A stretch of 5,270 nt of DNA from Alphaproteobacteria bacterium (GTDB taxonomy: Bacteria; Pseudomonadota; Alphaproteobacteria; Rickettsiales; JABSSG01), in assembly GCA_022600235.1 (NCBI GenBank), contig JAHZKS010000043.1:1-5270 (forward strand), written 5' to 3'. Shown in pieces: positions 1 to 5,270 of this stretch. Below the pieces are notes generated by a model. It was given only the letters and a program-made list of their open reading frames with translations. It did not search any database and had not been told where the DNA came from. The position numbers were made by a program, and so were the translations under genes. Position 1 is the stretch's first letter, and every line of letters starts with the position of its first letter.

Positions 1-58
1 GCATGTGTTAGGCATGCCGCCAGCGTTCTTTCTGAGCCAGGATCAAACTCTCAAGTTT
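1..58 (-). rRNA. rrs: 16S ribosomal RNA, 5' end (partial)
   Basis: Read on the minus strand, the left edge holds the universal 16S start: AGAGTTTGATCCTGGCTCAG, followed by the conserved 'GAACGCTGGCGGCATGCC' and 'TAACACATGC' segments. By alignment from memory, AGAGTTTGATC begins at E. coli position 8, here at base 51, which puts the mature 5' end near base 58 (within 1-2 nt). Only about 58 nt are inside the window; the rest continues past the left edge. The GGCGGCATGCCTAACACATGC stretch fits an alphaproteobacterium but is too short to name a genus. Many Rickettsiales have a 16S gene unlinked from 23S-5S. Whether that holds here cannot be seen, because only upstream sequence is present. Confidence 0.97.
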
Positions 59-64
59 GATTTG

Positions 65-84
65 GCTACTTTATCTCAAGTAGC
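65..84 (-). other. Hairpin in the 16S precursor leader
   Basis: A perfect 7-bp inverted repeat (GCTACTT / AAGTAGC, 6-nt loop) lies 7 nt upstream of the mature 16S 5' end, inside the predicted precursor leader. Its position suggests a role in folding or nucleolytic processing of the 16S precursor. That is inference: the usual long RNase III processing stem pairs the leader with sequence 3' of 16S, which is outside the window. Confidence 0.4.
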
Positions 85-146
85 AATTGTTTTTACTACA
101 CTACTATCTTTGTATGCTTACTTACTGACTTTATGTTTATATACTT

Positions 147-158
147 TGTGAAACAGCA
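147..158 (-). promoter_or_regulatory. boxA-like rRNA antitermination element
   Basis: The minus strand reads TGCTGTTTCACA, which matches 10 of 12 positions of the boxA consensus TGCTCTTTAACA. It lies about 20 nt after the predicted rrs start site and about 90 nt before mature 16S, the usual place for a NusB/NusE-binding boxA in an rRNA leader. No clear boxB or boxC was identified. The match is by eye; function is inferred from position. Confidence 0.5.
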
Positions 159-184
159 AACCACTTATCGAATTGGTAAGACAT

Positions 185-213
185 TTTATACGACTACTTC
201 CAATGTATGTCAA
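185..213 (-). promoter_or_regulatory. rrs promoter, housekeeping sigma type
   Basis: On the minus strand there is a perfect -35 TTGACA (208-213), a 17-bp spacer and a -10 of TATAAA (185-190, 5 of 6). This is the strongest promoter match upstream of 16S. It predicts a start near base 178 and a leader of about 120 nt. Upstream sequence (214-260) is AT-rich and could act as an UP element, but no defined UP motif stands out. The discriminator after the -10 (ATGTCTTACC) is not GC-rich, unlike classic stringently controlled rRNA promoters. Confidence 0.75.
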
Positions 214-333
214 CAACTAAAATACCTTAAACAAAGGAAAACTTGAATTATAAGTATTTTTTTATTCTAACCTATGCACACAAAGCCATATTTTGCTTTT
301 TATAATGCATGCAAACCATTGATTAGATATGAA

Positions 334-376
334 GAGTGCGCCCTTGCACCTATAGAGTAAATATAAGGACGCACTC
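334..376 (-). terminator. Stem-loop after the Cys-rich gene, possible terminator
   Basis: Eleven-base arms (334-344 and 366-376; GAGTGCG / CGCACTC at the base) flank a 21-nt loop, starting 7 nt downstream of the stop codon of the 384-959 gene. In minus-strand RNA the single non-Watson-Crick position is a U-G wobble; in plus-strand RNA it would be a C-A mismatch. The structure therefore favours the strand of the upstream gene. No clear U-run follows (TTCATATC), so it may be a weak terminator or a 3' stabilising hairpin rather than a classical intrinsic terminator. It would separate this gene from the rrs promoter downstream. Confidence 0.45.
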
Positions 377-383
377 AAAACCA

Positions 384-959
384 TTAACCTTCTTCAATAA
401 CCCCTGCATCTACTCCAGGACAACATTTTGAGACACTCCATTCCTGATTACATGCAACGAGTCCCCATATATTGCCTGGACTATGACCTGAATTACAACA
501 TCCAGATGAATATTTCCATGGACCAACTATTACCCACGCCCAACACTCAGATCTCCCACTCATTGCTTCTGTAGCTTCTTCTACGCAATCACTTCCTTCG
601 CAAGAACGATCATCTAAAAACACAATTTCATTCTTATCCTGGTCTAGATAAAAATTACGCTCTGTATTTGGATCTAATATAAAATCATGAGATTTTCCAT
701 CCCCATAATGAATTGTAGCTTTAGATCCCTTGTCTACAAAAAACTCAAATCCATCCGAAGCAGACACTATGTTGTTAGAATTAATATCTTTCTCATTCAG
801 AACAACGTATGCTGAACTATCGCCTTCTCTAGTAATAGCTACATTTCCACCTGATAAGAACTCCACTTGACCAGACATTTTAAAGCTGGGAGCATGCATG
901 TAAGCATCACATGGATTGTGCTTCAAAGCTTGAACTCTATCGTAAAAATTATAAGACAT
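384..959 (-). CDS. Unrecognised acidic protein with Cys/Trp-rich C-terminus
   Basis: I do not recognise this 191-residue protein. It has two parts. Residues ~28-115 look beta-rich: alternating hydrophobic/polar stretches with many Gly, Asp and Asn, such as GQVEFLSGGNVAI and ATIHYGDGKSHDFIL. Residues ~118-185 are rich in Cys and Trp. Eight of the nine cysteines lie there (C120, C125, C139, C154, C155, C170, C179, C180; C17 is alone near the N-terminus), with W140, W142, W148, W165 and W174. Acidic residues are about twice as common as basic ones. There is no signal peptide, lipobox or transmembrane segment. The ATG at 959 is backed by a strong Shine-Dalgarno (GAGGTGAGG, 962-970), which supports a real, translated gene. 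It has a promoter-like sequence upstream and stem-loops at both ends, so it is probably monocistronic. Possible roles are metal binding, disulfide-stabilised secretion by a route without a Sec signal, or an effector; none is shown. No modification enzyme that would mark a RiPP precursor is nearby. Confidence 0.72.
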   Translation of the reverse strand: MSYNFYDRVQALKHNPCDAYMHAPSFKMSGQVEFLSGGNVAITREGDSSAYVVLNEKDINSNNIVSASDGFEFFVDKGSKATIHYGDGKSHDFILDPNTERNFYLDQDKNEIVFLDDRSCEGSDCVEEATEAMSGRSECWAWVIVGPWKYSSGCCNSGHSPGNIWGLVACNQEWSVSKCCPGVDAGVIEEG

Positions 960-961
960 AA

Positions 962-970
962 CCTCACCTC
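962..970 (-). promoter_or_regulatory. Strong Shine-Dalgarno of the Cys-rich gene
   Basis: The minus strand reads GAGGTGAGG just before the ATG at 959. The distal GAGG leaves a 7-nt spacing, which is near optimal; the proximal one is too close at 2 nt. It decides the start codon and is clearly stronger than the ribosome binding sites of the other genes in the window. Confidence 0.7.
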
Positions 971-981
971 ATATTGATTAA

Positions 982-1000
982 ATTGCGGAACCCCCGCAAT
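982..1000 (-). promoter_or_regulatory. GC-rich inverted repeat at predicted mRNA 5' end
   Basis: Perfect 7-bp arms (ATTGCGG / CCGCAAT, 5-nt spacer) stand out in AT-rich DNA. They sit immediately downstream of the -10 of the promoter at 1004-1032, so the repeat overlaps the predicted transcription start (~997) and ends 11 nt before the Shine-Dalgarno. It could be an RNA hairpin at the transcript 5' end that protects the mRNA, or a dimeric-repressor operator on DNA. It is less likely to be the glnA terminator, since no T-run follows on that strand. Confidence 0.5.
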
Positions 1001-1003
1001 CGA

Positions 1004-1032
1004 CCTATACAACCTCAGGATGCCAATGTCAA
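1004..1032 (-). promoter_or_regulatory. Predicted promoter of the Cys-rich gene
   Basis: On the minus strand there is a perfect -35 TTGACA (1027-1032), exactly 17 bp of spacer, and a -10 of TATAGG (1004-1009, 4 of 6). The layout matches the rrs promoter in the same window. The predicted start is near 997, giving a leader of about 38 nt. The imperfect -10 leaves room for activation or repression at the inverted repeat beside it. Confidence 0.5.
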
Positions 1033-1071
1033 ATTAATACAACTTATGCAATGCAGTCTGTAGATTATTAT

Positions 1072-1091
1072 TTTTAGAGATATGTCTAAAA
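1072..1091 (-). terminator. AT-rich hairpin overlapping the glnA stop codon, weak
   Basis: Perfect 7-bp arms (TTTTAGA / TCTAAAA, 6-nt loop) span the TAG stop of glnA at 1086-1088. It is the only inverted repeat next to the glnA 3' end. The stem is nearly all A-T apart from one G-C pair, and no U-run follows on the minus strand (ATAATAATC). Intrinsic termination here is therefore doubtful. Confidence 0.22.
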
Positions 1092-2537
1092 GTTATACCA
1101 CAGATACTGGTTCGTAACTTCATGGTGATAAATAATTTCCTCTTTTTTAACAATCGCGCCTAAATCTTTTGGTGAACGGTTAGCAATGATTTCCTTAAGA
1201 CAGGAGTATTTATTATGAGAAAGCTTACCCATAATATCTAACATCATGCTGCTTTTATTAAAACATTGTATGGCATCATAAATATTACATGGTAATTTTG
1301 CGATTTTATTGGAAAGCTTTTGATTTGCTTTTCCATCGCTTTCTATTCCGAGCATTCCTATTTTAAGCATACCAAATGCAGCTAGATATGGATTACAATC
1401 TGGAGCCACCGACCTTATTTCTATCCTAGCTGAACTTTGATTAGCAATTGGCACTCTAATCATAGCACTTCTATCACTATTTGATATTTTGATCTCATTA
1501 GGAGCCTCAAATTTTGGATCTAACCTTCTGTAAGAGTTAACGCTAGAATTAAATATCAAGCACATATCTTTAGCATGACACAAAACAGAATCTGCAAACT
1601 TTTGACCAACAGCAGACAAACCACTAGACGCATCATAAAATAGATTTTCACCATTCTGTGACATAGACATATTAAGATGCATACCGCTACCATTGATGTT
1701 AGCAATTGGTTTTGGTAAGAATGAAGCTGTACAACCCAGCTTCTTGGCAACCTGCCTACATAAGAGTTTGTATAATTGAATCTGATCACACGCCTGCACA
1801 GCATCTGTGTATTTGTAATTTAATTCAAACTGAGATGGAGCAACTTCAGGATGGTCTTTTTCGTTTTCAAACCCCATTGAACGCTTTGCACCTGCAACCA
1901 TATCAATAAACAATCTTAGCTTATCTTGGGGCAATGAATTGAAATACCCTCCTTTTGTCACTAGTTCGAATGCATTCTTATCACTAAAATTTTGCTCTGC
2001 ATCTATACCATCGAGAAGAAACCCTTCAATCTCAGGAGCAAGATTAAATATATAATTATGTTTGTTATATGCTTGATCCGCAAATATTTTTAACTGACCT
2101 CTGAAATCAGCTGGGTATTGATTTCTTGAATGATCCAAAACATTAGCAAATAAGATCACCTTACCAGGTCCAAAAATATCAGGATTAAGCCATCTAAAAC
2201 TCGACCAATCTATATCTAATATAAGATCAGATTTTTCCTGATCAGAAAAACCACGAATAGATGACCCATCAAATGTAAGATTATAGTAGTTTTTCAATAA
2301 ATGTTTTTTGTCATAATCCAGACTAAGTAATTTTCCTTCCAAGTCTGTAAAAGAAACATTTACCACTTTGATACGTTTTTCATCTGCAAGATATTTTATG
2401 ACTTTTTCTTTGAAAAACTCTTGAGGTCTTCTTTCGATACGAAAAGATTTCATCTCTAAGTTTCTTTCCTCTAGTTCATCGTTAGAGATCACAAAAGACT
2501 CTCTAACTCCGAATGGTTTTAACCCCTCTTCTATCAT
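1086..2537 (-). CDS. glnA: Type I glutamine synthetase
   Basis: Makes glutamine from glutamate, ammonia and ATP in the cytoplasm, normally as a dodecamer. Counting from the ATG at 2537 (483 aa), the N-terminal beta-grasp domain ends with DGSSIRGF (90-97; the Asp is the ammonium-site residue). Catalytic-domain motifs follow in order: PEIE (E169, E171, metal ligands), HPEV and FEL (E231, E238), NGSGMH (H287), NSYRRL (R338), FEAP (E344, flap glutamate), DRSAMIR (R356, R361) and ARIEIR (E373, R375). All expected catalytic residues are present. The NLYDLP motif carrying the adenylylated Tyr in E. coli is missing; the corresponding stretch (~405-416) reads QKLSNKIAKLP. Control by GlnE adenylylation is therefore unlikely, as in GSI-alpha enzymes. 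The start is uncertain. A TTG at 2594 lies upstream of the predicted -10 and is disfavoured. ATG 2453 would give 455 aa, closer to the family N-terminus. ATG 2537 is chosen as the first ATG after the promoter, though its Shine-Dalgarno is weak. It lies 125 nt downstream of comF on the same strand. Confidence 0.95.
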   Translation of the reverse strand: MIEEGLKPFGVRESFVISNDELEERNLEMKSFRIERRPQEFFKEKVIKYLADEKRIKVVNVSFTDLEGKLLSLDYDKKHLLKNYYNLTFDGSSIRGFSDQEKSDLILDIDWSSFRWLNPDIFGPGKVILFANVLDHSRNQYPADFRGQLKIFADQAYNKHNYIFNLAPEIEGFLLDGIDAEQNFSDKNAFELVTKGGYFNSLPQDKLRLFIDMVAGAKRSMGFENEKDHPEVAPSQFELNYKYTDAVQACDQIQLYKLLCRQVAKKLGCTASFLPKPIANINGSGMHLNMSMSQNGENLFYDASSGLSAVGQKFADSVLCHAKDMCLIFNSSVNSYRRLDPKFEAPNEIKISNSDRSAMIRVPIANQSSARIEIRSVAPDCNPYLAAFGMLKIGMLGIESDGKANQKLSNKIAKLPCNIYDAIQCFNKSSMMLDIMGKLSHNKYSCLKEIIANRSPKDLGAIVKKEEIIYHHEVTNQYLWYNF

Positions 2538-2577
2538 ACAACTAACCCAAATGAATATCTTATATGAGGTTAATACT

Positions 2578-2606
2578 ATTATATAGAAATGCAATGATTT
2601 TGGCGA
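2578..2606 (-). promoter_or_regulatory. Possible glnA promoter
   Basis: On the minus strand there is a perfect -10 TATAAT (2578-2583), a 17-bp spacer and a -35-like TCGCCA (2601-2606, 4 of 6 to TTGACA). It lies in the gap between comF and glnA and predicts a start near 2571, about 34 nt before the ATG at 2537. Perfect -10 boxes arise easily by chance in DNA this AT-rich, so support is moderate. No sigma-54 (GG-N10-GC) site was noticed. Confidence 0.38.
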
Positions 2607-2662
2607 TTCTACTAAGAATAATTACTACACCTCAAAACTATAAATTTGCAAATCTAGAAAGA

Positions 2663-3394
2663 TCATATAACCCTTGCTACAGTTGCAACTATAACTTTAT
2701 TACACAAAGCATGTTTAAGGATTTTGCTACATTCATTTACAGTAGCACCTGTTGTATAGACATCATCTACTAATAATATATTTTTACCCCTAATAATGTT
2801 TGCACTCTTCTTGGATAGTCTAAAAGTACCTTTAACATTTGATTTTCTTATCTCTCTACGCAAACCTGTTTGTGGAATATGATGTGTAGATTTCTCAAGA
2901 ACATTTGGTAAAAATGGAATACCAGAAAGCCTGGACAAATGTTTGGATATTAATGCTGATTGGTTATAAAAACGCCTTCTTAGCTTTTTTCGATGCATTG
3001 GTACAGGCACAATAAAGTCAAAATCTTTGCTTTCTGATTGCACCCTCTTCACTAATAACATCGCCAGATATTTAGCCATATGTAGTTTGTCAGAATATTT
3101 AAGCTTATGTATTAGTATTTTACTGACATCTCCGTATTTAAATATACTCAAAGCTTTATCAAAAAATACTTTCTCCTTAATACACTCACCACAAATCATT
3201 TCTTCTCCTACATCAAACTCAAATGGATAATCGCATTTTGAACATGAAGGGCTAGAAATAAACTCAACCCCCTTCCAGCAACTAAAACATAGCTTACTCT
3301 CTCTTCCTACAATTGTTCCACATGCAAAACATTTAGAAGGAAATAGAAGTCCTAAAATTTTATTTATTTGATTATTAATAACCTGCAGATCCAT
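2663..3394 (-). CDS. comF: ComF-family phosphoribosyltransferase-like protein
   Basis: Counting from the ATG at 3394 (243 aa), the N-terminus carries four Cys pairs: CFAC (22-25), CFSC (36-39), CSKC (51-54) and CGEC (68-71). This is the zinc-ribbon-like region typical of ComF. Next come the family motif HKLKYSDK (~96-103) and VPVPMHRKKLRRRFYNQS (~129-146). The PRPP-binding loop is ILLVDDVYTTGAT (206-218), with the usual acidic pair and TTGAT. The C-terminus VATVARVI matches the typical ComF end, and the length is normal. In competent bacteria ComF acts in the cytoplasm in uptake and processing of transforming single-stranded DNA. In alphaproteobacteria it is widely kept without an obvious competence system, and its substrate is unclear. 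An in-frame TTG at 3406 would add four residues; the ATG is preferred. No convincing Shine-Dalgarno is seen for either start. It runs divergently from lptF. Confidence 0.92.
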   Translation of the reverse strand: MDLQVINNQINKILGLLFPSKCFACGTIVGRESKLCFSCWKGVEFISSPSCSKCDYPFEFDVGEEMICGECIKEKVFFDKALSIFKYGDVSKILIHKLKYSDKLHMAKYLAMLLVKRVQSESKDFDFIVPVPMHRKKLRRRFYNQSALISKHLSRLSGIPFLPNVLEKSTHHIPQTGLRREIRKSNVKGTFRLSKKSANIIRGKNILLVDDVYTTGATVNECSKILKHALCNKVIVATVARVI

Positions 3395-3482
3395 AATTTG
3401 ATTCAACTAATAATTTTTTACACTGGATTCTTCGTCACCTTACTTATATATTGAATATCCCGAGTTCGCAAAATATTAAGAA

Positions 3483-4631
3483 ATGAAAATTTACTCAAGA
3501 TATATAATATTTTACCTGATAAAAATCTTTTTATTGAGTGTTGTAGTTCTTACAGGGATTTTGACATCAGTTCGCTTACTATCCTTCATTAATCAGAATA
3601 CTATTGGAGGAGTTGCTAGCATTGAAATGGCAATAAAATTTATTACACTCTCTGCGCCACACCTTTTAATGTATATTACCCCAATAGCATTATTATGCAC
3701 AATAATATATGTATATTACAACCTAACCATAGATAACGAACTAATAACCCTTGAAGCGGTTGGCTTAAGTAAAATAAATATATCTAAGCCAGCAGTATTA
3801 TTTTCTGTCATTATAACAATAATATGCTTCACATTAACAACATTTATAGTGCCTATAGCAAAAAGAGAGCTTCACAGCTATACAGATTTATTGAAAGGCT
3901 CATCAAAAATCACCTCAATTTTAGAAGAAAAAGCATTTAATAAAATTTCTAAAAATATAACCCTATATATGGAGACAAAACTAGAGGATGGCTTTCTACA
4001 AGGCGTTGCTATTTACGATAAAACACCTTCAAATGAATATACTGTATTATTAGCCGAAAAAGCGAAACTTATCCCGATAAATGATAGTTTCTCATTTAAA
4101 CTATATGATGGCAGCAGACACAGCATGAAAGATGGAAACATGCAGATATTATATTTCAAGACACTAAGTTTTAACCTTCCAAGACACAAGATGCAAGAAA
4201 CCAAAATAGATGATCTCGACATCGAAGAACTCACATTACTTGATCTGCTTTCTTCAAATTACAAAAGAAAAGACCTCATGAACGAAAGATATTCAGAGCT
4301 TCATAAAAGATTTTCTTGGCCGATCTTAAATCTCACAATAGCTTTTATAGTAATGTGCTCTATCCTTTCTTCACATTTTGAACGAAAATGGAATGCAAAT
4401 AAAATAATTAATGCAGCTTTATTTTCTATGATAAATTTAGGCCTGGTAATAGCACTACGAGGAAAAGTAAATAATGGTGCAATGTATATAATCGCGTTAT
4501 ACACATTACCAATATTCATTATATTAGTGACTACACATATTCTTTATCAGGTATCTAATAATAAGAGAGTAATTCCAGAAAAATTTTATAAAAAATTACC
4601 AAAAACACTCCAAAGACTATTCTCTCAATAG
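3483..4631 (+). CDS. lptF: LptF/LptG-family LPS-export permease
   Basis: Inner-membrane permease of the YjgP/YjgQ family. In the LptB2FG complex two such subunits extract LPS from the inner membrane and pass it to LptC/LptA. The 382 residues show the expected layout: TM1 ~9-31, TM2 ~55-78, cytoplasmic coupling segment with NELITLEAVGLS (85-96), TM3 ~103-124, a soluble periplasmic domain ~130-265 (beta-jellyroll in the family), then TM4 ~279-296, TM5 ~307-325 and TM6 ~334-355. ELHKRFSWPILNL (272-284) before TM4 is the conserved family segment. Length is normal. The family has two paralogous members; LptF is preferred over LptG from overall resemblance, but this is not certain. The ATG at 3483 has only a weak purine-rich site (TAAGAA) upstream. 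The gene ends 100 nt before rpsF. Whether this organism makes LPS cannot be judged from the window. Confidence 0.9.
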   Translation: MKIYSRYIIFYLIKIFLLSVVVLTGILTSVRLLSFINQNTIGGVASIEMAIKFITLSAPHLLMYITPIALLCTIIYVYYNLTIDNELITLEAVGLSKINISKPAVLFSVIITIICFTLTTFIVPIAKRELHSYTDLLKGSSKITSILEEKAFNKISKNITLYMETKLEDGFLQGVAIYDKTPSNEYTVLLAEKAKLIPINDSFSFKLYDGSRHSMKDGNMQILYFKTLSFNLPRHKMQETKIDDLDIEELTLLDLLSSNYKRKDLMNERYSELHKRFSWPILNLTIAFIVMCSILSSHFERKWNANKIINAALFSMINLGLVIALRGKVNNGAMYIIALYTLPIFIILVTTHILYQVSNNKRVIPEKFYKKLPKTLQRLFSQ

Positions 4632-4661
4632 ACTTAGAGTTCACACAAACAAAATAAACTC

Positions 4662-4689
4662 TTGAAAACCTATCAAAAAAATGTATTGT
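4662..4689 (+). promoter_or_regulatory. Possible rpsF-rpsR promoter
   Basis: TTGAAA (4662-4667, 5 of 6 to the -35 consensus), a 16-bp spacer and TATTGT (4684-4689, 4 of 6 to the -10) lie in the 100-nt gap between lptF and rpsF. The predicted start near 4696 leaves a leader of about 36 nt. A purine-rich AAAAAAGG (4715-4722), 9 nt before the ATG, serves as the ribosome binding site. Read-through from lptF cannot be excluded, since no convincing terminator separates them. Confidence 0.38.
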
Positions 4690-4731
4690 CTATCCGTAAT
4701 CATAGGAATTATTTAAAAAAGGTTTTATTTT

Positions 4732-5064
4732 ATGTCTTTATATGAGTCTACTTTTATATTGAGGCAAGATATTTCGGTAACGGAAGTTAACAAAGTTATT
4801 GAAAGCTTAAGCGCAACGATAAAAGACAACGAAGGAAAAATATTAAAGCACGAGTATTGGGGTCTAAAAGGCCTTGCGTACACTATTAAAAAGAATAAAA
4901 AAGGTCACTACGTAATGCTAATAATAGAAGCACCTCACAGAGCTATGTTAGACCTTCAAAGAAAAATCAAATTATCTGAAGATGTTATAAGAAACCTTAC
5001 ACTAAAGATCGAATCTTTTGATAAGAAAGACTCAATAATGATGTCAGCAGACAACGACAAATAA
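4732..5064 (+). CDS. rpsF: 30S ribosomal protein S6
   Basis: S6 binds 16S rRNA in the platform of the small subunit, next to its heterodimer partner S18. The 110-residue protein matches the family along its length: YESTFILRQDIS at the start (4-15), GKILKHEYWGLKGLAYTIKKNKKGHYV (35-61) as the conserved core, and LSEDVIRNLTLKI (81-93) near the end. The short acidic/polar tail (MMSADNDK) is variable in the family. AAGG 9 nt before the ATG is an adequate Shine-Dalgarno. It is followed 11 nt later by rpsR, the near-universal S6-S18 order, so the two are probably cotranscribed. In some bacteria the S6:S18 complex represses its own mRNA through a leader structure; none was evident here. Confidence 0.97.
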   Translation: MSLYESTFILRQDISVTEVNKVIESLSATIKDNEGKILKHEYWGLKGLAYTIKKNKKGHYVMLIIEAPHRAMLDLQRKIKLSEDVIRNLTLKIESFDKKDSIMMSADNDK

Positions 5065-5075
5065 ATATTAGCAGT

Positions 5076-5270
5076 ATGAGCGAAAACAAAATAAAAAATA
5101 TAGAATCTATTTACGAGAATGCACATAAAAGGCTTTTTTTCAGAAAAAGAACCTTCTGCCCATTGTCAGAACCCGATGCACCAAAGATAGATTATAAGAA
5201 CGTAAAGTTATTAAGCAAATACATCTCAGAAAGAGGTAGGATTTTGCCAAGCAGAATTAGTTCTATATCA
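5076..5270 (+). CDS. rpsR: 30S ribosomal protein S18 (partial, 3' end beyond window)
   Basis: The open frame from ATG 5076 to the right edge encodes 65 residues and has no stop. S18 sits with S6 on the 30S platform. The identifying segment is CPLSEPDAPKIDYKNVKLL (28-46) followed by KYISERGRILPSRISSIS (48-65), the conserved S18 core. The 'CPxS..xAPKIDYK' form, with one Cys rather than CxxC, is the alphaproteobacterial type. The basic C-terminus, about 25-30 residues in the family, is missing because of the window edge. The ribosome binding site is weak (TTAGCAG), which suggests coupling to rpsF translation 11 nt upstream. rplI often follows in this operon but is not visible. Confidence 0.96.
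   Translation, partial: MSENKIKNIESIYENAHKRLFFRKRTFCPLSEPDAPKIDYKNVKLLSKYISERGRILPSRISSIS

Noticed and set aside
43..60. Self-complementary TCAAACT / AGTTTGA repeat at the 16S 5' end
   Set aside because: The right half is the conserved 16S start and the left half resembles the usual alphaproteobacterial 5' end, so this is ordinary 16S sequence rather than a separate element.
247..252. Perfect TATAAT on the minus strand upstream of the rrs promoter (possible second promoter)
   Set aside because: No acceptable -35 lies 16-18 bp upstream (best is TAGGTT), and such hexamers are common in AT-rich DNA.
306..313. TGCATGCA palindrome upstream of rrs
   Set aside because: It is a short simple palindrome that recurs by chance (a similar GCATGCATG lies inside the Cys-rich gene) and has no positional relation to a promoter.
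384..959. The Cys-rich gene as a RiPP or bacteriocin precursor
   Set aside because: Its ~115-residue beta-rich N-terminal part is unlike Nif11 or nitrile-hydratase leaders, there is no GG/GA cleavage motif before the Cys region, and no modification or export genes are nearby.
2564..2594. TTG start extending glnA by 19 residues (MHFYIIVLTS...)
   Set aside because: It lies upstream of the predicted -10, its hydrophobic sequence is unlike any glutamine synthetase N-terminus, and it has no ribosome binding site.
3395..3482. Divergent promoter region and possible tRNA-like stretch between comF and lptF
   Set aside because: A TATATT -10 has only a 3/6 -35 (TGGATT), and no better pair was found on either strand. 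The GAGTTCGCA string resembles a T-loop, but no cloverleaf stems form.
4636..4662. Hairpin AGAGTT / AACTCT after lptF as a terminator
   Set aside because: It has only six AT-rich pairs, a 15-nt loop and no U-run on the plus strand, which is too weak to call.

Overview
The window is AT-rich and looks like part of a small-genome alphaproteobacterium, probably an endosymbiont or intracellular lineage of the Rickettsiales/Holosporales type. The evidence is the 16S rRNA 5' end at the left edge, an S18 with the alphaproteobacterial 'CPLS..DAPKIDYK' form, low GC throughout and mostly weak Shine-Dalgarno sequences. Genus and family cannot be fixed from this much sequence.

Left part, minus strand (1-1085): the first ~58 nt of a 16S rRNA gene (rrs) run off the left edge. 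Upstream of it lie a ~120-nt leader with a boxA-like antitermination element and a perfect 7-bp hairpin, and a near-consensus promoter (TTGACA-17-TATAAA). Further upstream on the same strand is an unrecognised 191-aa acidic protein with a Cys/Trp-rich C-terminus. That gene has its own promoter-like sequence (TTGACA-17-TATAGG), a GC-rich hairpin at the predicted transcript 5' end, the only strong Shine-Dalgarno sequence in the window, and an 11-bp stem-loop just after its stop. It is the least explained item here.

Middle, minus strand (1086-3394): a type I glutamine synthetase (glnA) lies downstream of a ComF-family phosphoribosyltransferase-like protein. They are separated by 125 nt that contain a plausible glnA promoter. 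The synthetase keeps the active-site motifs but lacks the adenylylation tyrosine motif.

Right part, plus strand (3483-5270): an LptF/LptG-family LPS-export permease runs divergently from comF. It is followed by a ribosomal pair, rpsF (S6) and rpsR (S18, cut by the right edge), 11 nt apart and probably cotranscribed.

Most of the window is housekeeping: rRNA, ribosomal proteins, nitrogen assimilation and envelope export. I see no insertion sequences, CRISPR arrays, tRNAs or phage genes. The only candidate for undescribed biology is the Cys-rich gene and its flanking RNA structures.
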